64,000 nucleotides of DNA from Strigamia acuminata (GCA_949358305.1 OX442315.1:62001-126000); one strand, 5' to 3'. Positions 20,401 to 31,202 are shown, counted from the stretch's first letter. The notes: generated by a model not told the origin, from the sequence alone. Numbers and translations: made by a program.

Positions 20401-22194
20401 CGGTACTTCTAATCGATTTGTCACCGCGCGTTCGTTTTCTACGTAAAACAACCCGTCTGATTGATTCTTCGCTCGTACCGTCACCAAACTTATCGAGTGG
20501 GCTGGCACCACTTTGTTCTCGTCGATCACGAGCGCTCGCGGCTTTGCTGCAGTGATTTTCGGCTCGATTCTGGTAATTCCTGCTTCGTCTTGCATCCCTT
20601 CCCTCGGTCTGAACGTTACGTATCCTCCATCGGACTGCATCGTGATCGTTGGGTGTTTCAAGAATGGCTTCCCTATCCAGACTTCCGTCGGCATCCTGGC
20701 GTCGTCGACCACGTAGAACTCGACATCCGCCAATTTCACGTTTGCGCTTTCTACATCACATCTCGTTCGCCCGCGGTAGCGACTTGCGTCCTGATTAAAT
20801 CCTTCGATCACGTATTCGTAGTCCGGCTCCTCGATTTTCGTACGTTTCGCAAACGTCTTACTAATTAGACACACGGCGCTTTGCGTATCGATTCCCGCGC
20901 TGCATTTCTTTCCATCGACCCACATCATGGTCTCGAATTCTGGCTGCATCTCCTCGGCTTCGATCTTGTAAATCTTCTTCGTCTTAACGTCCAACTTGTC
21001 CTTCGATGGCTGCTTCCGCTCTTTCTTTGGCTCTGGGCACGTGTTCGCCATGTGCCCAAATCCGCTACAATTAAAACATTTTGTCCCGTTTGGACACGCG
21101 TTCGATAAATGCCCCGACTCGTGACATTTAAAACACTTCAACTCGTTTGGACAGTCCTCCTTTCGGTGCCCCTTCTCGCCGCATTTGTAACACTTGATCA
21201 TCGCGTTCCCGGTTGGCTTCGCTGTAGACGTCTTCACTTTTGTTTCGACGATCGCGACTTTGGTCCGCGCTTCCACGCTTCGCATCGTTCGGACGATTTC
21301 GGTGATATGTAAGTACTGGAGAAAATACATTGGCGCCGTGGCGGTCTTGAGTTTTAGCCCGTCTAACAAATATTCCTGTGCGTCCCCGATCGTCATTCCC
21401 AACTTTTCGCACGTGGCCCATTTCCGTCGTAAATAGGTTTCGGCCGTTTCGTCGTTCTTCTGCGGTGCCCGAATCAACCTTTCTTTCTCGTCGTATGTTA
21501 GTCGTTGATCCGGAAAATTCTTCTTCAACTCGGCCTCCCACGCGTCAAATTTCCGTATCGTCGTTCCGGAATTTTCGTGCCATACCTTCGCCGGACCATC
21601 CAACGCCGCCGCCGCCGTCGTTACTTTGGTTGCGTTCGTCCACTTGTATTCTTTCGCGTATTCGTGAACGTCCGCCAACCACTGCGTCGTTGTCCGCAAC
21701 TCGTTCTGGTCTCCCGAAAATCGTGGCAGTTTCGGCGCGTTTTTCACTTCCTTCGGCTCTTTCGGCGCCTCTGGTTTCGTCTGCATCGCTAGCATCGTCG
21801 CCATCATTTGCTTCATCATCTCTTGTACTTGATCCGCACTAAATCCGCCGTTCATCATCGCTTGTACCGGTGGGTTTTCTTCTATCTCCGGATCGTTGTC
21901 TTCTACTTTCTCTTCGTCTTTCTCGTCGTTTTTGTCGTCTTCCTCTACCTTATCCTGATTCACGTCTTCATCTACGAGTCCTAACTCTGCGAGCACGGCT
22001 TGTCGCAACGTGATTATCATCTCTCGCTTTAATCTCGGCGGCACGATATTCCGTTCTATCAATAGTGGCTGGACATCTTTGGCTCTCAGTTTGTCCCACT
22101 CGGCCTCCGTCGGAAATGCCCCGCGTCTGATTTTCGCTACGATTGCTTTTGCTACGGCCATCTTCGATCGTATTTCGGCTAACCTTCGTAACAC
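17413..22194 (-). CDS. Gypsy gag-pol polyprotein, 1,593 aa
   Basis: One uninterrupted frame. Gag carries three consecutive CCHC knuckles (CYKCGEKGHRKEDC, CFKCHESGHLSNAC, CFNCSGFGHMANTC; about residues 339-396). The protease follows with AGIDTQSAVCLIS, where the active-site triad reads Asp-Thr-Gln instead of Asp-Thr/Ser-Gly. RT: FDLASGYYQIEL and the catalytic YMDDLL. RNase H: VHTDASQDGIGAVL. Integrase: HHCC finger (HDGHAHPG...CIECLMRK) and core residues in YLDHVGPF, ITDRGTAF and NPRANGQVERMNRT. A GPF-like tail (YRGPLRVSRRI) is at the C-terminus. Start chosen at MLRRLAEIRSKMAVAK. Gag and pol are fused without frameshift. The Gln in the protease is the only visible defect. Confidence 0.95.
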   Translation of the reverse strand: MLRRLAEIRSKMAVAKAIVAKIRRGAFPTEAEWDKLRAKDVQPLLIERNIVPPRLKREMIITLRQAVLAELGLVDEDVNQDKVEEDDKNDEKDEEKVEDNDPEIEENPPVQAMMNGGFSADQVQEMMKQMMATMLAMQTKPEAPKEPKEVKNAPKLPRFSGDQNELRTTTQWLADVHEYAKEYKWTNATKVTTAAAALDGPAKVWHENSGTTIRKFDAWEAELKKNFPDQRLTYDEKERLIRAPQKNDETAETYLRRKWATCEKLGMTIGDAQEYLLDGLKLKTATAPMYFLQYLHITEIVRTMRSVEARTKVAIVETKVKTSTAKPTGNAMIKCYKCGEKGHRKEDCPNELKCFKCHESGHLSNACPNGTKCFNCSGFGHMANTCPEPKKERKQPSKDKLDVKTKKIYKIEAEEMQPEFETMMWVDGKKCSAGIDTQSAVCLISKTFAKRTKIEEPDYEYVIEGFNQDASRYRGRTRCDVESANVKLADVEFYVVDDARMPTEVWIGKPFLKHPTITMQSDGGYVTFRPREGMQDEAGITRIEPKITAAKPRALVIDENKVVPAHSISLVTVRAKNQSDGLFYVENERAVTNRLEVPEGLIEVKNERAIMPIINDGPEEVRVTRGRKLGHVEITEEEPSLHQVQVKKVATTEASPRMRITADEINLGKSVTPEETEIVLTMINDEFRDCFATSLEEVGCFPDLKMEIEVTTTRPTNLRRYQYSAAQQKEIDKMVAELEGAGFVTRSKSPFNSPIVMVRKKTGEWRICIDFRSLNEITVKEHFPCPRMDELLDGTHEWRVFLVFDLASGYYQIELTAGAQEKTAFSTMNGKYQFVRMPFGLINAPFVFNRVMELAFGHLPYEVLRRYMDDLLPGAKTNAELIEKMRKILIEVRRSKLTLKLSKCHFLCEEVQFLGLRLTKDGLRPGFEKTSAIKNFARPKDIRGVRSFLGLCGYFRRFIAGYATKTRALTKLTRKNETFVWTTECEAAFQGLIGELIAEPVLKIYDNTRPCEVHTDASQDGIGAVLMQRGEGNDLHPIIYASRTTTECEKRYHSTELELMAVVWAVLKFRMYLYGSEFTVVTDCEAVRYGLKKRELTPRIGRWVLALSEYNFKPIHRPGLLMGHVDALSRNAEPASSEETEMERRFKVNQIKFTEGDWLVAAQESDPECKELKDALLVEDKSLLDERMQHKVRGYKIKKGHVYFELTVNGRRRDVLYLPKMMRRQITSEVHDGHAHPGVDATIEAIRKRFWFSRMRSYVKAAVGTCIECLMRKEPGGKRAGELNIIERQRVPFHTVYLDHVGPFPKSSIGYRHILVAVCNFSKLVFLMPVKSTNATTTCKEIRKLCARMWIPTRIITDRGTAFTNALFTEMCTELEIRHVLTSTENPRANGQVERMNRTIVPMLASQTTKDDGSDWSKGIDKVEIAINSRINQSTKKTPLEVLYGFQPRTIIEPRLAAIVVEENDGDGTEIEDIRNEAYETMMENQNKQKKAFDRHRGPSRTYEVGDVVVVRRKAIAIQGKAGKLSNLYRGPLRVSRRISSTVYEVTSLENPPRYKTTAPIDQMKKWTFEDDAASGAEDELTGVGEGRRHLVG

Positions 22195-22369
22195 GTGTTT
22201 GTCCTGGCGAACCGACTCTCGTTTCCCGACCTGTCCACGTGCTATTTGTTACCCCGAATTCTGAATCTCGCTTCCGTCGCCAAACTCAATCGCCTTTTAC
22301 TTTTCGTCTACTTTCGTCTACTTTCGTCTACTTTATCGTCGCATCGAATTCGTCCGATCCCACTTCTGA

Positions 22370-22631
22370 TGTAAACTATTACTAGCTGACCCCAAATAAA
22401 CAAAGTGGCGGACCCGCTGGTCCGCGACGCACACACTAGCTTGTTAAATTCAAAGTGATCTTTATTACAAATTATTACATTTAAATATGAGACTGGTCAG
22501 CCCTGATTGGCTGACCACAAGGAACAGCCCCCAATTGGCTGTCTACCCCCAAAACGTCTATCGGACATATTCGCGTTTGTCCGCCCGCCTCCTGGCGACC
22601 GTTGTCGCCTGTCGAAATCCCAAACTCCACA
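22370..22631 (-). repeat. Gypsy 5' LTR
   Basis: 262 bp, apparently identical to 17146-17407. It should contain the promoter of the element, reading leftwards. Confidence 0.95.
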
Positions 22632-22635
22632 TAAG

Positions 22636-23385
22636 TCTATTGAAATGCTTGATGTTTAAGCATATAATGCACACAAAACAAGTATACATAAAACCGTTTC
22701 CATCACTTTCGTCCTACCCTAATGTGAAACCAGATTACAGGAAGAGTTTTGACCGCAAAAATGGTTCGGAGAAAGATTTTAAAGAGGCAATCAAACAGTT
22801 AATATGTATGGAATTGTGTGTAATTCAAATTAATCGGATTTTGCATAAAAAATTTGTTTTCAGATCGACGGAGGTCATTTCGGGGTCGAGAAAACTTCAA
22901 AAGATAGAAGACGAGGGAACGAAGCCTATTCAATCACTCCAGCTTTTAGTAAATAAAGAATTTGCAAATTTAAAATTTTATCTTCCTCACCCATAAATTT
23001 TCACCCGCTAATTAATAATACTACTAAATAATAATTATAACAGCCAAAGACAAACACTTCTCCTTCTGTATCATTTACAAGCTTTACATCTTGCAATAAC
23101 AATGACTAAACATTAAAGTGTTTCTTCTCTTTGTAATTTCCCTTCCTAATAGACATAAATTTAGCACAATTATTTTTGGTTCTTTCGCAAACAAAACTTA
23201 TTTTTTTTATTTTTTTATTACCAATTACAATTTTTTTAAATAATTATTGTTTTTTTAGAAAAGAGTATATACGGTATATAAAAAAAGAAAAAGAAAGAAA
23301 GAAAGAAAGAAAAATATGCGGACAACTTTGTTAAATTATTATTATTATTATATTATTATTTCGTTGGTCGTTGTTGTTGTTGTTG
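22636..23385. other. Intergenic / NRBP1 3' untranslated region
   Basis: AT-rich. Contains (AAAG)n around 23285-23310 and (TTA)n / (GTT)n around 23335-23385 next to the NRBP1 stop codon. No gene recognised. A short open frame from the Gypsy LTR into 22996 is not supported by similarity. Confidence 0.5.
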
Positions 23386-24897
23386 TCAGGCGTGACCTAG
23401 ATGTTGCATGTTGACCGGAATGACTTGAAACTGAGTGACCGACGACGGCACGACCGGCGGGATCCCGTGGAAGTTGGGCGGCTGGTGGAGCAGCGGCTGC
23501 GGAATGTACTGGTGGCTGGGCATCGGCTGGCCGATCACCACTTGCGGCTGCCGGCCGCCGTTCGTGTTCACCTGACTGCGCAGCGCCTCCTCGATGAAAA
23601 ACGCCACTTTCTCGCGGTCCAGCTCGTTGATGAACCCATAGTGCACTAGCTCGTCGGCCAGGCTCAGCGACGTGTCCTGCTCGCCGATCTCGCACGACAA
23701 TTGCCGGTTCATCTTGTCGTCCATCCGCAATAACAGCGTCATCTGCAAATTAACTTAATTAAATTAAACTTAATTAAATTAATTAATTGTCGTTACCCAA
23801 AGGCCCGGTTTGTCCTCCAGAGGTTTCAAACTGCACATCATGGTGAGAACCTTTCGCGTTTCCACGTCGACCGGTTCGGGCGTGTCCGATTTCACCGATT
23901 CGGCCACTTCGGGGGACACGGCGCGGGGCCCGGGCGGTGGCGGCGGAGGGATGATGCACGGCACGAGCGGATATTGCCCGTTCCGCACGTCCTCCATGAA
24001 CTTTTCCAGTTTTTCCATCACTTGCACGTTGGACATTCCGAGCGAGACGCCCGGCCTTCCGTCCGCGTGCGTTATTTCCGCCACCACTTTGTCAGGACCG
24101 TAGTGAGAGAGCGTCGCTTCTTCCGTCCAATGCTCGGGCAACCATTCTATATGCAAAAAAAATTACAATTTATAAAATTCGCTAATTTAAAGTGTTTTAC
24201 TCGAATTTTTGAGTAGTGCGTGCGCCGTTAATAATTTGAGGGAATGAACTTCGTAGAGGACCGGGTGGTAGAGCAGATCGCGCGCCGGCGGCCGCTGCCC
24301 GGGGTTCTTCCTCAAACACGTTCGAACGAGATCCTTCTGCAGCGGATCTTCCAACAGGTCGATCGTTTTCGCGATGTTTTCTTCCGTCACCATTGTACCC
24401 GACTCGCCGTTTCCTAGAATTTCCAAAGCGGCCATCTGGAAAACAACAAAAATTTTAAAAAAATTCAAATTCATTAAAAAAATTCATTTAAAAACTTAAA
24501 AATTCATTTAAAAATTTAAAAACTTAATTTAAAAATTTAGAAAATTTAAAAACTTAATTTAAAAATTTAGAAAATTTAAAAACTTAATTTAAAAATTTAG
24601 AAAATTCATTTAAAATTCATTTAAAATTTCAAATTCATTTAAAATTTAAAAAATTTCAAATTCATTTAAAATTTAAAAAATTTCAAATTCATTTAAAATT
24701 TAAAAAATTTAAAATTCATTTAAAATTTAAAAAATTTAAAATTCATTTAAAATTTAAAAAATTTAAAATTTATTTAAAATTTAAAAAATTTAAAATTCAT
24801 ATAAATTTAAAAAATTTAAAATTCATTTAAAAAATTTAAAATTCATTTAAAAAATTTAAAATTCATTTAAAAAATTTAAAATTCATTTATAATTCTT

Positions 24898-24931
<34 letters not shown>

Positions 24932-25927
24932 TGCGCGCACCTCCAGAGCGCACATTCCGAACGAATAAATGTCGGCCGTCGGAGTGATGAGCGAAGTTCC
25001 GTACTCGGGCGCGGTGAAATGAATGTTTTTCACGTCCTCGCGACACGTTTTCACGTGGTGATGGATGGCGTCGGGCGCCACCGACCCGATTTTCACCAAC
25101 CCGTTGTGTTGGATGAAGATGGTGTCGCACGTCAAATTTCCGTGAATGATGGGCGGAGTACACGAATGTAAGTATCTGCAATATTATTCAAATACACCAA
25201 ATGCAATTGCAATCTACTTTGTGTGGTCAATAAATTAAATTAAGCTAAATTAAATTAATTTAATTTTGTTGTTGACCACACAGAGTACATTATAAGGGAT
25301 AAAATTTCAATTCACGTCAGAGCAGATAGGATTTGAGAACACCATCGTTTCCAGCCTTGGATTGGCAATTTTTTGGTATTCTTCTTGGTTTTCTTGAGGA
25401 ACTGCTTCAACGAGCCGCTCGACATGTACTCGGTGATGAAAATAACTCGAGGTTTCTCCGACAGGTGATCCGTCCAGTATTTGTGAAATTTTACTATGTT
25501 CGGGTGCTCCAATTGCGTCAGATTGTCGAACACGAGCCGCAATTTCTCTTCCTGAGCTTTAAAGTTTTTTCGTTCGGAAAACTGCACCTCGTTCCAAACT
25601 ACTTCGACGCCTTCCTCCGTGTCCATCGCCAGGAACGCGAAATCGATGCCGGGCACATCGCGTTGATCGACCTACAACAATTTTATTTTTAATTTTAATT
25701 TTAATGAAAACAAACTCCATTCGAAGAGTCAATGAGTCACTCTCTCGTGTCTCATGTCTTCGCTTATCTCCACTTGTGAGTTCATGTTCACTCACCTCTT
25801 CGCGTCGTTTCACCCAACGACCGCACGGACTTTCCTCGAGAATTTCGCTCTCGTCTTCCGAATCCTCGGCGCTTATTCGCGGCGATTTCGAATGCTCCGG
25901 TTCGTTACTGTTCCTACTGCCGGGCAT
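23386..25927 (-). CDS. NRBP1: Nuclear receptor-binding protein (pseudokinase), NRBP1
   Basis: Six exons (25927-25796, 25671-25316, 25175-24941, 24435-24201, 24146-23797, 23742-23386) give 554 residues, close to human NRBP1 (535). An acidic/Ser-rich N-terminus precedes a pseudokinase domain. The catalytic HRD region reads IIHGNLTCDTIF, and SVAPDA replaces DFG, the degenerate residues typical of this family. C-terminal conserved blocks are NGQYPLVP, EPVDVETRKV, LLLRMDDKMNRQLSC and LADELVHYGFI. The protein is an adaptor linked to ER-Golgi transport, BTB-Cul2/4 ubiquitin ligase and TSC22 partners. The start MPGSRNSNEPEHSK was chosen as the first Met fitting the family; an upstream in-frame Met (26005) is less likely. 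The exon 3 donor is an unusual GTGCGC, followed closely by a (GA)n run. It is divergently paired with PPM1G. Confidence 0.94.
24476..24928. repeat. AT-rich minisatellite plus (GA)n in NRBP1 intron 3
   Basis: About 15-18 imperfect copies of a roughly 26-bp unit based on attcatttaaaatttaaaaaattta fill the 505-bp intron between exons 3 and 4. A (GA)n run at 24900-24928 follows, 12 bp from the exon 3 donor. This explains why the intron is much longer than its neighbours. Confidence 0.9.
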
Positions 25928-26532
25928 TTTTGATACGATCCAAAAAATGTGGAAAACGATATGGTAGAGAACCTTCAAAACACAGCTGCTCCGACCAGAA
26001 TCCAAAAACTACTTATTACTCCGCAGGCTCGCAGCGCCGCCAAGGTCTCGATTCTCATTGGCCGGGCTAGGCGCAGCGCAGCTCCGTCCTTTCAAATCAA
26101 TCAATCAATAAATAAATATACCGCCTTATTATTTTCAATTTTCTTTTCATTTCATCTGAATTTTTCTTTAAAAACCGATTTCTTTTCCGTTGTTTACATT
26201 GCTTTCGATGTTATTTAGTTTGGAGATTTTAAAGCTATTGGGAGCCGTTCTATGAGTATCCGAATCTAGACCAAGGTTAATACGTCTACAATTTTTTTTT
26301 TTTAAATTTTTTTATTATTTTCCTATTATTAAAATTGTTGCATTTTAAAATCTAATTAAAACCAAATTGTTTTTTAATTGTAAATTTTGTTGTGTCTAGT
26401 GCGGTTTTCGATCGTCAGTTCGCCGTTCGACGTTGTGCGGAGGAGGAAGGAAGGATTTATTTCTTTCATTTCACACGTGTGTTGGATACACGCACATGCG
26501 AGGAGGAATTTTATTTCCCTTTCTGCTAAGGA
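25928..26532. promoter_or_regulatory. Divergent promoter region NRBP1 / PPM1G
   Basis: 605 bp separate the two start codons. No other gene is present, so both promoters and 5' untranslated regions must lie here unless an upstream exon exists. No TATA box is obvious at either side. The half next to PPM1G is followed by a Kozak-like ggaATGGGA. Confidence 0.6.
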
Positions 26533-28464
26533 ATGGGAGCTTATTTATCGGAACCGGTGACGGAGAAGATATCTTTGGACAAGTGTAACGAGAGACTCGA
26601 TGTCGGCGCCAGTTCGATGCAGGGATGGCGCGTATCTCAGGAGGTATTTATACATAAGACATCTACGCGCGCGCACGGATGATAAATCAAACAAAAATGG
26701 CGGCCGATTCTCATTGTGTTTTTCAAGGACTCGCACAGCTGCGAACTGGATTTCGACGCGGACGTGTCGCTGTTCGCCGTCTACGACGGGCATGGCGGCT
26801 CGGAGGTGGCGCAGTACTGCTCGGCGCACCTTCCCGCTTGCATCAAAGACACGGACTCGTACAAAAAGGGAAACATGGCGCAGGCGCTCGAAGACGCGTT
26901 TCTCAGCGTCGACAAATCGTTGATCACTCCGTCCGTTTTGGAGGAACTCAAGCGAATGGCCGGCGACATCGGTCGCCACTCGGATGCCGCCGACGACGAA
27001 GGTGATGTCAAAAAAAATAAAAATTTAAAACAAAATTTAAATTAAAATTGTGAAATAATTGCAGACGAGGTGGACAACTTGCACGCCGAAGCGAACATGC
27101 CGATCGATCAACTTTTGGCCAAGTACAGGAGCAACTACGCGAATCCAAGCGCCAAGTTGTTGAGTCAGGAGAGTCGCGGACGGTTCTTGCGCCCGTCCGA
27201 GCAGGAAGCCGGCACGTCCAAGGACTCTGTGATCGCCGAGTGCGGCGATTTCGCCAACGGCGGCGACAAGGATAAAGATATAGAGAAGGAGAAGGAGAAG
27301 GAGCCTGCGACGAACGGCGAGACGATGGAAAAGAAAATGGTGAAACGGATCTGTTCAAAAATATTGTCGCCGATTTTGCAGCGCGAAGCGAAACGGGCAG
27401 CGCGCGCCGGACTGTTACGCGAATCGGAAGAGGACGAGGACGAGGATGAGGAGAGCGAGGACGACGATTTCGATCAACCCGCGAGCAGCAGCAGCAGCGC
27501 GGACGAGAAGGAGGAAAAGGGGGAAGAAGAAGACGAGGACGAAGACGAAGACGAAGACGAAGACGACGACGACGACGACGATGCGGACAGCGAGGACGAG
27601 GACGAGGACGAGGAAGAGCCGGGCGCGGAGGAATTCGTGGTCGGCGAGAAGGAGGAGCCGGGCTTTGACAGCGGCTGCACGGCAGTCGTGGCGCTGCTGC
27701 GCAACAACGAGTTGTTCGTGGCGAACGCGGGCGACTCGAGGTGCGTAGTGTGTCGGAATGGGAAGGCGATCGAGATGTCGCACGATCACAAACCCGAGGA
27801 CGATTTGGAGAGGACGAGGATCGAGAACGCGGGCGGGAGCGTGACGGCCGACGGACGCGTCAATGGCGGCCTCAATTTATCCCGCGCCATCGGTAAACTT
27901 TATTCGCCATTTGAATTTCGTAATTTGCTAATTACGTAATTGATTTGCAGGCGATCATTCGTATAAAAAGAACGAGAAATTAGATGCCAAAGATCAAATG
28001 ATCAGCGCTTTGCCCGACATTCGCACTTTAACGATCGATTCGCAAGACGAGTTTATGGTTGTCGCGTGCGATGGAATTTGGTAATTGATGAGAAAACGCA
28101 ATTGTATCGCATTTTTCTTATTTCTCTCGTTTTAATCGCTAGGAATTTCATGAGCAGTCAAAGCGTGGTCGATTTCGTTCGCGAACGGCTCGTTGCGGAT
28201 CGCGAAAACTTGTCGACGATATGCGAAGAGGTAATTTCTTTACAATTAATTAATTAATTAATTATTTATCTATCTATTTATTATTTCAAGTTATTCGACC
28301 AGTGTTTGTCGCCGTCTACGATAGGCGACGGAACCGGATGCGACAACATGACTTGCATCGTGGTCAAATTCAAACAGCTTTCGGCCGCGAAAGCTTGTAA
28401 ACGACATTCGAGCACCGAAGTAGACCACGAAAACAAACGAGTTAAAACGAATGAAAAGGAATAA
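26533..28464 (+). CDS. PPM1G: Protein phosphatase 2C gamma, PPM1G
   Basis: Six exons (26533-26643, 26728-27001, 27065-27892, 27951-28080, 28143-28230, 28291-28464) give 534 residues (human 546). It starts [12 protein letters not shown], with Gly2 able to be myristoylated as in the family. PP2C motifs: [57 protein letters not shown] and GCDNMTC; the Asp residues bind Mn/Mg. Between the two halves of the phosphatase domain lies the acidic Glu/Asp-rich insert (about residues 220-330) that is the signature of PPM1G. The enzyme dephosphorylates splicing factors and histones in the nucleus. The C-terminus is Lys-rich. A shorter paralogue lies at 47466-49223. Confidence 0.95.
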
Positions 28465-28822
28465 ACGCAATTCTCATTTATGCAACGAAAAAAGAAGGAA
28501 AAAAAAGAAAAAAATTGTTATATCTCAGAAAGTGACGTCTCATAATCATCTGGATAAAAAAAATATTAAAACAAATCATATTTCCCGAATCGCGTTTTCA
28601 TTCAATATTTTAACTTAACAGGAATTGCACGAACGCTCGCTGCGAAATAGTGAATTTATTATCAAATTTTTATAAAACAATAATAATAAAAGAGTTTGCG
28701 TGACTCTGGACGACTAGAGATGGATGAAATCGAGCGTGATAACAAAAATGCGCAGAAAAGTCGTTAACTCTCGGAAAGCGACGTGTCGTAATCCTCATCT
28801 AACCAAGATAAAATTTATTTAT
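28465..28822. other. Tail-to-tail spacer PPM1G / CSPP1
   Basis: 358 bp of AT-rich 3' untranslated sequence from both genes. AATAAA-like signals occur on both strands (for example 28462 and 28688 on the plus strand). Confidence 0.5.
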
Positions 28823-29432
28823 TTATTTATTTATTATCATTAAAATAAAATATAAACAATTTGTACCGGAATTTTTACCGTTTTTCCATTCCGTCAATCT
28901 GTCTCGTCGTTGACGGTTTCTGGTCGAAATGTCTTGCACGCTAAAACCTAAAGCGACGGAACTCAACTCATTTATTTCATTCTTTATTTTCTCATTCGTG
29001 TTTTTACTTTTCTGTTTCCGTTTGTCGAATACTTCGTAATCGTCGTCTTGATCCTAAACAAAAACAATTTTTACATCAGGAAATTGATTTTTCGATTCGG
29101 ATCAATTCGGCTTTGCTTACGCCGACTTGGGTTTTGTTGCTCATTCGTTGCTGTTCGTCCTGCAACCGACGCCGCATGGCCGACAGCTGTCCGAGAACGC
29201 CGGTGCTGGTAGAAACGCGCCCATCGCCGGGCGGGCTATCCGGCACAGACAACCTCCAAGATTCCTGCGATCGAAATTAATAGAATTTATTTGAAAAATC
29301 AATCGAGAAATAAATCGAGACAATTACCCGACTGGATTTGGGCGTGTGGATCCTTGGCCTCGGCGTCGACGGATGCGACGACGAGGACGACGAAGCCGCT
29401 GATGAGGGCGCTGATGAGGGCGCTGATGACGT

Positions 29433-29466
<34 letters not shown>

Positions 29467-31202
29467 GCCGCGGCGAGACGCGGACTGGACGTCTTCACCA
29501 CCTTCTTCTCCCACCACTCTTTGTCGGTGTCCGAGCTGCGCCTCCGCTCCTGGCGCTGTTTCTCCTGATTCCTAACCAGCGCCTCGGCGTTCGCCCGCGC
29601 CTCCTCCTCCTTCCGCGCCTGTCGCCTCTGCTCCGCCTCGAACTCGCGCTGGATCTTGACCCTGTCCTCCTCTAGTTTGCGCGCCAGCTTCTCCTCTTCC
29701 CTGCGCTGCTCCGCCTTCTCTTCGCGCTCGCGCCGCTTCTTATCCTCGATCTGCGTGCGCAACTCCTCCTGGTAGTCGGCTTTGCGCCGATCGCTCGGCT
29801 TGTTGCTCTCCGGCAGCGGCCAGTAACCTTCGTGCCACTTGTCGGGCACCCTGCGCACGCCGTCGTCCGTGCGCGCCGGCTCCTCGCGAACGAACGTCTG
29901 GCGCCGCTCCGTTTGCTTCGCGAGCTGCCGCGCGGCGTCGTCGCCGAACGGAAGCGCGGCACCGACCGCGCTCGCTCGTTCTTCGGCCAGGAGCCGCTTC
30001 TTGCGTTCTTTCTGCTCGCGGATCTGTTCCTCGAGTTCGAGTCGGTAGGTGTCCACTCTCTGGCGCTCCTCCACCGTCCTCCGGTCCGATTGCCCGCCCT
30101 GCGGAACGACTCCGAACGAAGGTTTAGACGACGCGTCCTTCTCCGGTATCATCGCGGTCGGCACGAACAAGCTCGGGCTCGTTTTCGACGCGCTCGGGCG
30201 TCTGTCCACCACCTCAGTGCGAAGCCGCGCCAGCAGTTCGCCGAGTTCGTCCACCGCCGAATTGCTGCCAAACGGAAACGAAATCAAACGTCAAAAAAAC
30301 TTGAATAACGTCGAATAAGCCGTACCGATCGAATCCCTGCAAGTAGTTGTAGTTGTTGTTGTTGCGCAATTGTTTGTCGTATAAATATCCGCCGCTGTAC
30401 GTTTCGCGCGGACCGAAATGATTGAAATATCTGAAATAAATAATTAAACAAATAAATAAATAAATAAATGGTATTTGCGCGATCGATTCGAAACCTATAT
30501 CGCGCCTCCTCCTCGCGTTTCCGAGCGAGCAGGTCCACGTAGTCGACGGGAGCGCTGCGTGTTTTGCGTCGTTCGCGCTCCTCCAGGAGTTCGTTCAGTT
30601 GGAAAAAGTTGTGTCGAGCGTCGTCGAAATCGGACAGCGGCGGCGGCGGCGGCGGCGGTGGATCCGGCGGCGAGCCGTAGTCGAACATGGAGTCGTTGAA
30701 AGCGGCGCGGTCCGTGCGCGGATTCGGAAGACTGATGTCAGTCTGACAGGCGGACGTGCGGTGTCGAAACTGCGGAGAAAAAAAGCGAAACGAACGTCGT
30801 TGGCAACGGGTCGATATGCAACAAACAAAACCTTCTGTGTGTAATAATGATTGATTTTCTCATTTTAATGCGCTCGTTATATGGCATCGATTATGTCGTG
30901 GGGTCAATTATGTAACGAAAAACCGATAAAACACGCAACGAAGGCCAAAATCAAATTATTCGTAATTTCAAATTTTTAAACAAAAATATTTCAGAAAAAT
31001 TTGGCTCGATTCATTAAAATTGCTGATTGATATTTATTAATTCAACATATACCGACGTGTCTCGTCTGTGTAAACGTTCGTCGGTGTCGCTTCGAGGACT
31101 CGTCGATTTATCCAATTTTTCCTTGTCCTTTTCGAGTTTCGACCGCTGATCACGTAAGAAATACTCTAAATTCGTCAATAATGAATCCGAATTCGCGTCC
31201 AT
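28823..31202 (-). CDS. CSPP1: Centrosome and spindle pole-associated protein, CSPP1
   Basis: Six exons (31202-31053, 30769-30495, 30430-30326, 30264-29328, 29264-29121, 29053-28823) give about 613 residues, half the long human isoform. The N-terminus MDANSDSLLTNLEYFLRDQR resembles the human start. A proline run follows ([18 protein letters not shown]). There are two YxxEL(x)QI(x)EKK-type coiled-coil units (TYRLELEEQIREQKERKK; DYQEELRTQIEDKKRRERE) and a long Glu/Arg coiled coil (KLARKLEEDRVKIQREFEAEQ). Then come an Ala/Ser run and conserved QLSAMRRRLQDEQQRM and RNRQRRDRLTEW blocks. CSPP1 acts at spindle poles and cilia. The last exon (to a stop at 28825-28823) is the least certain. It is divergent with LTA4H; start codons are 347 bp apart. 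Confidence 0.82.

Larger units (their letters stand above)
17146..22631 (-). mobile_element. Ty3/Gypsy LTR retrotransposon, intact frame, LTRs read as identical
   Basis: Two 262-bp LTRs (17146-17407 and 22370-22631) begin TGTAAACTATT and end CTCCACA on the plus strand, and I found no difference between them. The target duplication is taag, or ataag if the final A is counted outside (17141/2-17145 and 22631/2-22635). A single minus-strand gag-pol frame of 1,593 codons fills the interior. Just inside the 5' LTR (right side) the minus strand reads TCAGAAGTGGGAT, which matches the complement of the tRNA-Leu 3' region without its last five bases. Order PR-RT-RNase H-integrase is Gypsy-type. Identical LTRs and an open frame mean a recent insertion. 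Confidence 0.96.

Noticed and set aside
27415-27789. Val/Ser-rich minus-strand frames
   Set aside because: Antisense of the acidic insert of PPM1G.
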